Below, piece by piece: positions 42,313 to 50,439 of a stretch of DNA of 64,000 bases. This DNA is from Planococcus sp. SK3692 (GTDB lineage: Bacteria > Bacillota > Bacilli > Bacillales_A > Planococcaceae). The stretch is from assembly GCF_028890485.2 (NCBI RefSeq), contig NZ_JARCHV010000002.1, positions 868,001 to 932,000 of the forward strand, read 5' to 3'. Numbering within the stretch: position 1 is the stretch's first letter; each line of letters starts with the position of its first letter. The notes beneath the pieces were generated by a model. That model saw only the letters and a list, made by a program, of their open reading frames with translations, did no database searches and was not told the DNA's origin. Both the position numbers and the translations under genes were made by a program.

Positions 42313-42510
42313 ATGACGGTCAATCACGGAGGGCGACTTCAGCCGATGTATTTCAAGTCATATCTTACGCTCATCATGGCTTCTCACGAATGCAGCCTTG
42401 ATTGTGCAAAGGACTATACGATAAACACATTTTTTCGCGGAAACCCCGAATTTTACGGTCCGGATAGCCGTACTAGTTTTGAAGAGGCAGTTGCGGCAAT
42501 GCGTAATTGA
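42313..42510 (+). CDS. Small protein of unknown function after the flavoprotein gene
   Basis: 65 aa, after AGGAGG, 15 bp from the flavoprotein stop and before a terminator, so almost certainly in the same transcript. It has SHECSLDCAKDYTIN with two Cys, and an aromatic-rich middle (FFRGNPEFYGPD). No signal or membrane segment. I do not recognise a family. A metalloid- or substrate-binding partner is possible. Confidence 0.65.
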   Translation: MTVNHGGRLQPMYFKSYLTLIMASHECSLDCAKDYTINTFFRGNPEFYGPDSRTSFEEAVAAMRN

Positions 42511-42532
42511 CATCAATCTATCGAAAATAATC

Positions 42533-42565
42533 AAGTGCCGAGGGCGTCTGCCTCCGGTGCTTTTT
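42533..42565 (+). terminator. Imperfect terminator
   Basis: AAGTGCCGAGGGC / GCCTCCGGTGCTT with G-U and mismatched pairs, then TTT. Confidence 0.65.
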
Positions 42566-42706
42566 ATATGGAAAAATAAAATTATAAATGCCTAAAAAAG
42601 TCTGTTAATTATTGGGAAAATTCTTTAAAGTATATACAGAGCTGAATATTAAATAGCAAAACATGCGTATCGAAAATTCGCGAATTTGGGATAGGAGCAA
42701 GTGGCA

Positions 42707-43240
42707 ATGGAAGTTTGGGATTTGTATGATGGTGAGCGCAACCCGCTCGGAAAGAAGCATATAAGAGGAGATAAATTGCAGCCTGGCGAGTTCCACATTG
42801 TGGTGGAAGTCATTACGCTCAATGCAGATGGCAGGATTTTCATGACGCAAAGAGATCCGGTAAAACCGCTTCCGATGCTGTGGGAAACAACGGGTGGTTC
42901 CGTGACTGTAGGAGAAAGCAGTTTGACGGGTGCTCTTCGTGAGTTGGAAGAAGAAACGGGGTTACTCGCAAGGCCTGAGGAACTGCGGTTTTTAGGCCAA
43001 ACAAAAGGCGGCAATTATTTTTTGGATAGCTATGTGTGGAGATGCAAAGAACATATCGATATGGAGGCCTTGCAGCTTCAGCCAGGTGAGGTGCACGCTG
43101 CGCAGCTGGTCAATTGGATTGAATTCCAGCAAATGAACCGGGAGCGTTTAATCGTTCCTTCGGTATACCAGCGCTTGGAATTCTATTTTGAGAAATTGGC
43201 CTCTTTTTCGACCTATGCATGGGATGGTTCGTTCCGGTAG
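42707..43240 (+). CDS. Nudix hydrolase
   Basis: 177 aa. The Nudix box is complete (G-x5-E-x7-RELEEETG, residues about 62-83). The N-terminal WDLYDGERNPLGKKHIRGDKLQPGEFHIVVEV resembles the isopentenyl-diphosphate-isomerase-like branch (YfcD type). ATG 42707 lies nine bases after AGGAG; an in-frame GTG six bases earlier is too close. Substrate unknown. Confidence 0.9.
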   Translation: MEVWDLYDGERNPLGKKHIRGDKLQPGEFHIVVEVITLNADGRIFMTQRDPVKPLPMLWETTGGSVTVGESSLTGALRELEEETGLLARPEELRFLGQTKGGNYFLDSYVWRCKEHIDMEALQLQPGEVHAAQLVNWIEFQQMNRERLIVPSVYQRLEFYFEKLASFSTYAWDGSFR

Positions 43241-43293
43241 ATGGAAGTGATGCATAAATCCACAGAAAGCTGGCGCGAAAAGGGGGACGAGGT

Positions 43294-43530
43294 ATGAAGA
43301 AACTATTCGGTTTATTTTTCGAAGACGCCAGCAATGAACATGATGGCGGTAAAGATGGATATGTTTTGGTTTTCGTTGTATGGGGGTTGATTCTTTTGAT
43401 GAATGGCATTTCTGAATACTTTATCGGGAATGCCCTGATCGATAATTGGTTTGTGATTTTAATGATCGGGCTCTTAGCATTTCTTCTTTCAGAAGCTTTG
43501 GGCAAAAAAACATCCAAGGAGAGTGAGTGA
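43294..43530 (+). CDS. Small two-helix membrane protein
   Basis: 78 aa. A polar N-terminus (EDASNEHDGGKDG) is followed by two hydrophobic helices (YVLVFVVWGLILLMNGI and WFVILMIGLLAFLLSEAL) and a charged tail (GKKTSKESE). GGGGACGAGG precedes the ATG. Its stop lies one base before the chosen HIT ATG, so translation may be coupled. No family recognised. Confidence 0.72.
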   Translation: MKKLFGLFFEDASNEHDGGKDGYVLVFVVWGLILLMNGISEYFIGNALIDNWFVILMIGLLAFLLSEALGKKTSKESE

Positions 43531-43531
43531 A

Positions 43532-44017
43532 ATGAGAACCATCACCTTGGCAAACGGCGAAACCGTTGAAGTGGAGTGCTTGAGCTGTGCGTTAGTGAAT
43601 GGATTAATCGAACCGGAAGGCGGCATCGTCGTGGAGACGGAACATTTCCACGCCCATCAGGATGTGGCTTATCCCATCCCGGGCTTGATTATTCTCGCGT
43701 CAAAGCGCCATTTGAAAACTTTGGACGAGTTGACGGAATCAGAACGGCTCGATTACATCACGACGCTGACGGAAATTCGCAAAGCGCAGCGTGACGTCCT
43801 TGGCATTGAGTCGGTCTATTATTTCTATAATGAAGACACGACGCACCATTTTCATACATGGATGGTGCCACGCTATGAATGGATGTATGAGTTCGGGCGT
43901 TCCATCGAGTCGGTGCGTCCAGTGCTTTTACATGCGCGGAACGAGATGAACGATGAAGCGAGTATGCAGCGTGTCAGGCAAGCGATTACGGCATTGACGG
44001 AGGAACTGAAGCGATGA
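43532..44017 (+). CDS. HIT superfamily protein
   Basis: 161 aa. HHFHTWMVPR carries the histidine triad (HxHxx form), YNEDTTHHFH precedes it, and ECLSCALVNG gives a CxxC near the N-terminus. HIT proteins hydrolyse or transfer nucleotide monophosphates. ATG 43532 is preferred; a GTG nine bases earlier overlaps the ribosome binding site. It overlaps the next gene by 4 bp (ATGA). Confidence 0.82.
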   Translation: MRTITLANGETVEVECLSCALVNGLIEPEGGIVVETEHFHAHQDVAYPIPGLIILASKRHLKTLDELTESERLDYITTLTEIRKAQRDVLGIESVYYFYNEDTTHHFHTWMVPRYEWMYEFGRSIESVRPVLLHARNEMNDEASMQRVRQAITALTEELKR

Positions 44018-44769
44018 ATAAAGTGAAAATCTTCGATGCCCACTTACATATTATCGACCCACGATTTCCATTGATTCCAAACCAAGGCTATTTGCCACCT
44101 TCGTTCACCGCTTCGGATTATCTGGAGTCTGTTGAAAACTTCGAAGTCGCCGGGGGCGCCATCGTATCGGGATCGTTCCAAGGCTTTGACCAATCGTATT
44201 TGCTCGATGCACTCGACACGCTTGGTGAACGATTTGCCGGCGTGACGCAATTGCCCTCGGACACGTCAGACGAAGAAATTCTCAAGCTTCATGAAAAAGG
44301 CGTCCGTGCCGTGCGATTCAATGTAAAGCGCGGCGGCTCCGAAACCATTGAACAGCTTGATCATTTTGCTAGACGTGTCCATGATATTGCTGGATGGCAC
44401 GCCGAGTTGTACATCGATTCAAAAGACCTGGAACAGTTAAAAGAAACCATTGAGCGCTTGCCGGCGGTTTCCATCGACCATCTCGGTTTGTCAAAGCAAG
44501 GCTTACCGGACCTGTTGAGATTAGTGGAAAAAGGCATCAAAGTGAAAGCGACGGGATTTGGGCGGATTGATTTCGATCCGGCCTATGCCATTCGGGCCGT
44601 CCATGAAATTAATCCGGGTGCGTTGTTATTTGGCACCGATTTGCCATCGACTCGCGCAAAAACGCCGTTTCAGGAAAGTGATGCCGAATTAATCCAAGAA
44701 ACTTTAGGCGATAAGGAAGCAGAGAAGGTTCTGTATCGCAATGCAATGAAATGGTACGGAATCGACTGA
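44014..44769 (+). CDS. Amidohydrolase family metal-dependent hydrolase
   Basis: 251 aa, TIM barrel. DAHLHIIDP is the first metal-binding HxH; SIDHLGLSK and LFGTDLPSTR give the later His and Asp, followed by a C-terminal YRNAMKWYGI typical of the amidohydrolase-2 (2-pyrone-4,6-dicarboxylate lactonase-like) group. Translationally coupled to the HIT gene. Substrate cannot be read. Confidence 0.87.
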   Translation: MNKVKIFDAHLHIIDPRFPLIPNQGYLPPSFTASDYLESVENFEVAGGAIVSGSFQGFDQSYLLDALDTLGERFAGVTQLPSDTSDEEILKLHEKGVRAVRFNVKRGGSETIEQLDHFARRVHDIAGWHAELYIDSKDLEQLKETIERLPAVSIDHLGLSKQGLPDLLRLVEKGIKVKATGFGRIDFDPAYAIRAVHEINPGALLFGTDLPSTRAKTPFQESDAELIQETLGDKEAEKVLYRNAMKWYGID

Positions 44770-44881
44770 GTTTCATATGGTGGCGACAAACTAGATTCAA
44801 GAGTGACAATAGACACATTACGGCAGAACCTTTTCATTCTGGAAGCGTCCAGATATTAACAAATTAAAAAGGGGTGGGCGC

Positions 44882-45073
44882 ATGGGTTTCTGGTATATGC
44901 TGTTGTTATTCATTGGAATTTGTTTGTTTTTTGCAGGGATTTTGCCAAAAAGAGGGTTTCCGCTCATTGTGAAAATTAGCTTGCTCGTGGGCGGCGCTTT
45001 ATGCATTGGGTTTTCCCTATTCATGTTCACGCCAGGAAGTGCGGAAATCATAGCGGATTTACTTAATTTATAA
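44882..45073 (+). CDS. Small two-helix membrane protein
   Basis: 63 aa with two hydrophobic helices (FWYMLLLFIGICLFFAGIL, LIVKISLLVGGALCIGFSLFMF) joined by PKRGFP. AAGGGGTGG precedes the ATG. Unknown function; many Bacillota encode similar short proteins beside unrelated enzymes. Confidence 0.7.
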   Translation: MGFWYMLLLFIGICLFFAGILPKRGFPLIVKISLLVGGALCIGFSLFMFTPGSAEIIADLLNL

Positions 45074-45094
45074 ATGAATGAGGAGTGATGTTAC

Positions 45095-45646
45095 GTGACA
45101 GAGATTTACATCATTCGGCATTGTGCCGCCACTGGACAAGAGCCGGATGCTGAGCTTACGGGAACTGGCAGGGCCCAAGCTGTGGAATTGGGCGGGTTTT
45201 TAAGTGACAAGGAAATCGAGCGGATCGTCTCGAGCCCATATGCGCGAGCCGTTCAATCGATTGGTCCATTAGCAGAAGCATTGGCTGTAGAAATCGAAAC
45301 CGATGAGCGGTTAAAAGAACGGGTCTTAAGTTCAGGAAACCTCCCTGATTGGTTTGAGCGCTTGAAAAGCACATTCGATGACCACGAGCTCGTGCTTGAA
45401 GGGGGGGAATCCAGTGGACAGGCGTTGGCACGGATTTCTCAAGTTGTGGAAGAGCTCGAAAACAGCGGGTGCCAAACAGCCGCAATTGTCACGCACGGCA
45501 ATATTATGGCGCTGCTTTTATCGCAATATGTGGAAGGTTTCGGGTTTGAAGGGTGGCGCGCTTTAAGCAATCCCGATGTGTTCGTTTTGACTGGCACCGA
45601 TGGAGGAAAGAGCGGAAAACGCTTGTGGAATGAGGCAATGCGATGA
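45095..45646 (+). CDS. Histidine phosphatase superfamily (phosphoglycerate mutase-like) protein
   Basis: 183 aa from GTG after GAGGAG. YIIRHCAATGQE holds the RH active-site pair (RHC in place of RHG), SSPYARAVQSI the second Arg, and IVTHGNIMALLL the late catalytic His. Substrate unknown. Its last four bases overlap the HAD gene (ATGA). Confidence 0.87.
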   Translation: MTEIYIIRHCAATGQEPDAELTGTGRAQAVELGGFLSDKEIERIVSSPYARAVQSIGPLAEALAVEIETDERLKERVLSSGNLPDWFERLKSTFDDHELVLEGGESSGQALARISQVVEELENSGCQTAAIVTHGNIMALLLSQYVEGFGFEGWRALSNPDVFVLTGTDGGKSGKRLWNEAMR

Positions 45647-46311
45647 TTCAAGCAGTGTTGTTCGATTTGGATGGAACTTTGCTCGACCGGGACGCGTCAG
45701 TCGCGTCGTTCATCGACGACCAGTACGACCGGATGCAGCGGTCTCTTGGGCATATTCCGAAGGCCTTATATATCAAACGCTTTATTGAGTTGGATATGCG
45801 CGGTTACGTTTGGAAAGACCAAGTCTACGCGCAATTGATACAAGAATTTGAGATCCAGCAAAAAACGATGGAATTTTTATTAGACGATTATCTCTCTAAT
45901 TTTTATTTACACTGTATTCCTTTTAAAGGTTTGCAGTCAATGCTGCAGGGGTTGAAGAAACAAGGAATGAAACTGGGCATCATCTCAAACGGCAAGGGCG
46001 ATTTTCAGATGGGCAATATCAAAGCTTTGGCAATCGAGAACTATTTCGACGTGATCTTGATTTCCGAAAACGAACAGTTGCGAAAGCCCGATCCACGGAT
46101 TTTCCAAAGAGCACTGGGCCGATTGGCTGTACAGGCTCATGAAAGCGTATTTATCGGGGACCATCCCGCCAATGATGTCGCAGCAGCACGAGATGTGGGA
46201 ATGTATGGCGTATGGAAACCATCAGGCTTAATGGATGAGGCGCCATCAGCCAATGCCCAAATTGGCAGCTTGGAAGAATTGAAGGATATCATTGCAGCTT
46301 TGAATGCTTAG
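45643..46311 (+). CDS. HAD superfamily hydrolase
   Basis: 222 aa. Motif I FDLDGTLLDRD, motif II IISNGKG, motif III LRKPDPRIF and motif IV GDHPANDVAAARDVGM are intact, with an alpha-helical cap between I and II, as in phosphoglycolate-phosphatase-like members. Translationally coupled to the histidine phosphatase gene. Confidence 0.92.
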   Translation: MIQAVLFDLDGTLLDRDASVASFIDDQYDRMQRSLGHIPKALYIKRFIELDMRGYVWKDQVYAQLIQEFEIQQKTMEFLLDDYLSNFYLHCIPFKGLQSMLQGLKKQGMKLGIISNGKGDFQMGNIKALAIENYFDVILISENEQLRKPDPRIFQRALGRLAVQAHESVFIGDHPANDVAAARDVGMYGVWKPSGLMDEAPSANAQIGSLEELKDIIAALNA

Positions 46312-46336
46312 CCGGTCCATTGAGGGCCGGTTTTTT
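46311..46336 (+). terminator. Intrinsic terminator
   Basis: CCGG-TCC / GGG-CCGG with a T-run of six, directly at the HAD stop. Confidence 0.75.
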
Positions 46337-46386
46337 GGTGAAAAATGACAGGTTTATTAAAGCTTTGTAAAGAATCGCACAGACGA

Positions 46387-46438
46387 TTGAACCTTTGCCT
46401 TCATTTCGGTAAAGTGTTGATATCGGAAATCGATATCA
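46387..46438 (+). promoter_or_regulatory. padR-chrA promoter and 21-bp operator
   Basis: TTGAAC, 17-nt spacer, TAAAGT. Immediately downstream is the perfect inverted repeat TGATATCG-GAAAT-CGATATCA (46418-46438), well placed for repression by the PadR protein encoded next. Confidence 0.72.
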
Positions 46439-46474
46439 GGTTTCGTAATCAATAATTAAAAAAGGAGCATATCG

Positions 46475-46783
46475 ATGGAAGACAAAGTATTGCGGAAATT
46501 ATTTCTCGGTTTTATTCATATCCATGTACTGCATCACGCGAAAGAGAGCCCGATTTATGGGACGTGGATGCTTGAGGAGCTGCGCGAACATGGGTATTCA
46601 ATCGGCCCTGGCACCTTATACCCGATTCTCCATAGCATGGAATCGGATGGCTTGTTGCTGCGTGAAGACCGTAATGTAGAAGGCCATATCCGTAAGTATT
46701 ACAGCATTACCGAAAAAGGAAACTATGTGCTAAAGGAAGCGCAAGAGAAAGCTTACGAATTGTTTAAAGAAATCAAAGATTAA
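46475..46783 (+). CDS. PadR family transcriptional regulator
   Basis: 102 aa. FIHIHVLHHAKESPIYGTWMLEELREHGYSIGPGTLYPILHSMESDGLL is the PadR winged helix, with GPGTLYPIL the recognition region, and RKYYSITEKGNYVL the wing. Short form (PadR-s1 type). The ATG follows AAAAGGAG. 17 bp before chrA and next to a perfect operator, so it probably controls the chromate transporter. Confidence 0.92.
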   Translation: MEDKVLRKLFLGFIHIHVLHHAKESPIYGTWMLEELREHGYSIGPGTLYPILHSMESDGLLLREDRNVEGHIRKYYSITEKGNYVLKEAQEKAYELFKEIKD

Positions 46784-46800
46784 CAGGATAGGAGAGAGTC

Positions 46801-47994
46801 ATGGGACAACCACAAAAAGAAAATCGCTTGAAAACCTTATTGGAAATTTTATTCGTATCGACGCGTTTGGGATTAACGTCATTTGGCGGTCCAATTGCCC
46901 ATTTAGGATATTTTCATAATGAATATGTCCGCAGAAGAAAATGGATGGACGAGAAAAGCTATGCGGATTTAGTTGCTCTTGCCCAATTCTTACCGGGACC
47001 AGCGAGCAGCCAAGTCGGCATCGGAATCGGTGTCATGCGTGGGGGAATAATCGGAGGAATCGTATCCTTCATTGGCTTTACCTTGCCTTCAGTGATTGCG
47101 CTTATTTTGTTTGCCTTATTGCTGCAAAGCTTCGATGTTTCAGATGCAGGCTGGATCAAAGGATTGAAAATCGTCGCGGTGGCTGTGGTTGCCCACGCCA
47201 TAATGGGGATGGCCAAAAACTTGGCGCCCGACCTTCAGCGCAAGGCGCTTGCCCTTCTGGCATTGGTCGGCACACTGTTTTGGCAGTCAGCATTCTCGCA
47301 AGTCGGTGTTATTTTAATAGCAGCCTTAATCGGCTACTTGCTCTATAAAAACAGCGCCGAAACGACGGCAGGCCGAATGACGTTTCCTGTCACAAAAAAA
47401 GTAGGGGCCTTATGCCTGGCATTGTTCACTGCCTTTCTGGTGGCGTTGCCGATTCTGCGTGAAGTGACCGGTTCCTACTGGGTAGCGATGTTCGACAGCT
47501 TCTACCGTGCGGGCTCTTTAGTGTTTGGCGGCGGCCACGTAGTCTTGCCGCTACTTGAGCGGGAATTCGTGCCGACTGGTTGGCTGACGGAAGAAGCCTT
47601 TCTTGCCGGATACGGTGCAACACAAGCCGTACCTGGACCGTTGTTTACGTTCGCCGCTTATCTTGGAACCGTGATGAACGGATGGACTGGTGGCTTGTTC
47701 GCTACGGCTGCCATCTTTTTACCGGCTTTTCTTTTGATTGTCGGCGTGCTGCCGTTCTGGGATGCATTACGCACAAACCAGAAGGTCAAAGGCGCTATCA
47801 TGGGTGTCAATGCTGCCGTTCTCGGTATTTTGATTTCCGCATTCTACACGCCGATCTGGACAAGCTCGATTACACAGCCTGCAGATTTTGCGTTGGCGGC
47901 CGTTCTTTTCAGCTTGCTGGTCTACTGGAAACTTCCGCCTTGGGTCATCGTTTTATGCGGTGCGCTCGGCGGCACATTGATTGCTTGGATCTGA
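46801..47994 (+). CDS. chrA: ChrA chromate transporter (two-domain form)
   Basis: 397 aa with ten or more helices and two homologous halves. Each has the CHR signature: FGGPIAHLGYF ... LAQFLPGPASSQVGIGIG in the first, FGGGHVVLPLLEREFV ... GYGATQAVPGPLFTFAAYLG in the second. It exports chromate driven by the membrane potential. Paired with padR. Confidence 0.95.
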   Translation: MGQPQKENRLKTLLEILFVSTRLGLTSFGGPIAHLGYFHNEYVRRRKWMDEKSYADLVALAQFLPGPASSQVGIGIGVMRGGIIGGIVSFIGFTLPSVIALILFALLLQSFDVSDAGWIKGLKIVAVAVVAHAIMGMAKNLAPDLQRKALALLALVGTLFWQSAFSQVGVILIAALIGYLLYKNSAETTAGRMTFPVTKKVGALCLALFTAFLVALPILREVTGSYWVAMFDSFYRAGSLVFGGGHVVLPLLEREFVPTGWLTEEAFLAGYGATQAVPGPLFTFAAYLGTVMNGWTGGLFATAAIFLPAFLLIVGVLPFWDALRTNQKVKGAIMGVNAAVLGILISAFYTPIWTSSITQPADFALAAVLFSLLVYWKLPPWVIVLCGALGGTLIAWI

Positions 47995-48026
47995 AAAAAC
48001 CCGCTGTCTCCGGACAGCGGGTTTTT
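47994..48026 (+). terminator. Intrinsic terminator
   Basis: AAAAACCCGCTGTC / GACAGCGGGTTTTT with a 4-nt loop. Confidence 0.92.
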
Positions 48027-48108
48027 GCATATCTGCTGCCGTGAGCATTTTCGTACGCCTATGGAAACTTGAGCGTTACAATAGAAAGGGTAAAGGAGTG
48101 CTTAAGAT

Positions 48109-49116
48109 ATGACACAAAAAACATTTCAGCAGATTCCGGTCGCGGTGCTCGACTTGGCGCCAGTCAATGAAGGCAGCACCGCCACGGAGTCATTTGCAAA
48201 TAGCGTAGAACTTGCGCAGCACGTAGAGAAACTTGGGTTTAACCGCTACTGGCTAGCGGAGCATCACAATATGCCAGGTATCGGCAGTTCTGCGACGTCC
48301 GTGTTGATCGGCCATATCGCAGGAAAAACCGATTCGATCCGCGTCGGTTCAGGCGGCGTCATGCTGCCGAACCATGCGCCGCTCGTTATCGCAGAGCAGT
48401 TCGGGACGCTCGCTTCACTATATCCGGACCGTATCGACCTCGGACTCGGCCGTGCACCCGGCAGCGATCAGGCGACGGCTTATGCTTTGCGCCGCACGCT
48501 TCACAGCACAGGAGATGAATTTCCCCAGCAAGTGATGGAGTTGGAGAATTATTTCTCCGATAAACCAGTCGGACGGGTCAAAGCATACCCGGGAACCGGT
48601 ATGGACATTCCGATCTGGCTGCTCGGTTCGAGTGGATTCAGTGCACAACTTGCAGCGCAAAAAGGCTTACCGTTTTCATTCGCCAGCCATTTTGCACCGG
48701 ACTTCACGATGCAGGCGCTGCAATTGTATCATCAGAATTTCAAGCCATCCGCGAGCCTCGACAGCCCGTATGCGATGGTGGGTGTGTCGCTTATTGTAGC
48801 GGATACGCAGGAGCGTGCAGAATGGCTTGCTACTTCTTCGCAGCAGCAAATGTTTGCGTTGATGAAAGGCGAACCGACGACGTTCCAGCCACCAATTGAC
48901 GATTTGGGCTCGGTATGGACACCGCGAGAAATTGTCATGTTCCGTGATAAGCTGAAATCCGAATCGATGATTGTCGGTACGCCGGAAGTGGTGCGCGAAA
49001 AACTCGCGGCCTTTGTCTCAAAAACCCGCGCCAATGAAGTTATCGTCAATTCACCGATTTTTTATCAGGAAGACCGCCTGCATTCTTATTCGCTGCTTGC
49101 GGACATGATGGAATAA
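48109..49116 (+). CDS. LLM-class flavin-dependent oxidoreductase
   Basis: 335 aa, luciferase-like TIM barrel. [83 protein letters not shown] in order, and [12 protein letters not shown] fit the YceB-type branch common in Bacillota. It uses reduced FMN or F420-like flavin to oxidise an unknown small molecule. Start after AAAGGAG. Confidence 0.92.
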   Translation: MTQKTFQQIPVAVLDLAPVNEGSTATESFANSVELAQHVEKLGFNRYWLAEHHNMPGIGSSATSVLIGHIAGKTDSIRVGSGGVMLPNHAPLVIAEQFGTLASLYPDRIDLGLGRAPGSDQATAYALRRTLHSTGDEFPQQVMELENYFSDKPVGRVKAYPGTGMDIPIWLLGSSGFSAQLAAQKGLPFSFASHFAPDFTMQALQLYHQNFKPSASLDSPYAMVGVSLIVADTQERAEWLATSSQQQMFALMKGEPTTFQPPIDDLGSVWTPREIVMFRDKLKSESMIVGTPEVVREKLAAFVSKTRANEVIVNSPIFYQEDRLHSYSLLADMME

Positions 49117-49118
49117 AG

Positions 49119-49148
49119 AAAGCACCAGCTTTGAGCTGGTGCTTTTTT
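49119..49148 (+). terminator. Intrinsic terminator
   Basis: AAAGCACCAGCT / AGCTGGTGCTTT with 3-nt loop and T-run. Confidence 0.92.
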
Positions 49149-49188
49149 CAATCGAAAATCCCCCCTCCATATAAGGAGAGGGAAGCTA

Positions 49189-49461
49189 TCAATGAAGGTC
49201 TTGGGATTTGGTCTCGTTGTGCTTCATGATTTGCATTTCGATGTCTTCGTCGTTTCGTGCATAGTCTGGGCCGCCTTCGCCAATCATGTTCAAGATTGAA
49301 TCGAATTCTTCAGCGAGCCAATCCCTCAATTCCTTCGGTTCCATGTCTTCGTCGATTCTTGCGTAGTCCGGGCCGCCTTCGCCAATCATGTTCAAAATCG
49401 CATTAAACTCTTCATCGAGCCGCAATTCGACTTCTTTCCGTTCCACCCATTTGCGTTCCAT
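49189..49461 (-). CDS. Small protein of two 34-residue repeats
   Basis: 90 aa after AAGGAGG. Residues about 10-43 and 44-77 are tandem copies: each has EEF-(N/D)-(A/S)-ILNMIGEGGPDYAR-(I/N)-DED-(M/I)-E. The block ILNMIGEGGPDYAR is identical in both, and the DNA repeats with a 102-bp period. Acidic, with no signal or membrane segment. No family recognised. The MIGEGGPDYA loop is so well kept that it probably forms a binding or interaction site. Confidence 0.72.
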   Translation of the reverse strand: MERKWVERKEVELRLDEEFNAILNMIGEGGPDYARIDEDMEPKELRDWLAEEFDSILNMIGEGGPDYARNDEDIEMQIMKHNETKSQDLH

Positions 49462-49612
49462 GACATTATCCTCCTTCTGTTAAAATCGCAAGAACGACGG
49501 CCACTCTCTATTTTCACTTTCCATTATACAGATTATTCTGTCTTTTTAATATTAATTTGACTTAAAGGACTGGAACGATTTTTGCCGAATGAAACCATTA
49601 ACAAGAAGGGAT

Positions 49613-50392
49613 ATGACAAGAGTGGAAAACGCGATAAAGCAATTGATTGGCGAGTGTTGTGGCTGTGTTAGTGTGTCAGTGAACTCCCGGCCAGGAGGTC
49701 GCATCTGCATCGATAGCGAGTCCCAGATGCAGGCAGCGAGTACGATCAAACTGGCATTACTATTCGAAGCGTGCAGACAAATCGGAAACGGTACGTTATC
49801 GGGGAGCCAGAGAATTGCATTTGAAAGTACGGCGACCGGCGGAGCCGGCATAGTGGACCATCTCGAATCCCTTAACGAGTTGAACTTGTGGGACGTATTA
49901 ACTTTAATGATCATCGTTTCCGATAATGCCGCCTCCAATGTGGTGCTGGACTTGCTTGGAAAAGAAAATATCAATAAAGCATGCTGCGATCTCGGGATGA
50001 AGAGAACAGCCGTCGAACGCCATTTCATGGATTTCAACGCGGCTGAAAAAGGATTCGACAACCGGACCAGTGCCAGCGATATGGTTCGGTTAATGGAAGC
50101 GTTCGCTGTACCTGGCGTATTGCCGGAGCGTGAACGAAGACGCGCCTTAGATATTTTGGGCAAGCAGCAAAGCCGTAAGCTGACAGCGGCGATCGAAGAA
50201 GAGGAAGTTCAGTTTTACGGAAAAGCCGGTGAACTCGCGGGTTTGCAGGCGGATGTCGGGATGTTTAAGCAAGGCGAAAATTTCACCATCGCTGCAGTTT
50301 TTGTGGAAGGGGCGGATCATCCGCTCGCTGCCCATCAGATGATTGCGAAGGTCGGGCTGTTGATCCATCAGCATATGACACTTAAGGTTTAA
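49613..50392 (+). CDS. Class A beta-lactamase-fold serine hydrolase without signal peptide
   Basis: About 259 aa. The SxxK motif (AASTIK), SDN (IVSDNAASN) and a KAG in place of KTG (FYGKAGEL) are in order and at normal spacing. The ExxLN omega-loop motif of true class A enzymes is not seen. No signal peptide, so it is probably cytoplasmic and not an antibiotic-resistance enzyme. The start is uncertain: ATG 49613 has GAAGGG only two bases upstream; ATG 49589 lacks a site. The natural substrate is unknown; it could be an esterase or peptidase. Confidence 0.78.
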   Translation: MTRVENAIKQLIGECCGCVSVSVNSRPGGRICIDSESQMQAASTIKLALLFEACRQIGNGTLSGSQRIAFESTATGGAGIVDHLESLNELNLWDVLTLMIIVSDNAASNVVLDLLGKENINKACCDLGMKRTAVERHFMDFNAAEKGFDNRTSASDMVRLMEAFAVPGVLPERERRRALDILGKQQSRKLTAAIEEEEVQFYGKAGELAGLQADVGMFKQGENFTIAAVFVEGADHPLAAHQMIAKVGLLIHQHMTLKV

Positions 50393-50397
50393 TCCTA

Positions 50398-50436
50398 TAA
50401 AAATCCCCCTGGCGAACTTCCGGCCAGGGGGATTCA
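50398..50436. terminator. Bidirectional terminator
   Basis: AATCCCCCTGGC / GCCAGGGGGATT between convergent genes. Confidence 0.9.
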
Positions 50437-50439
50437 GGC

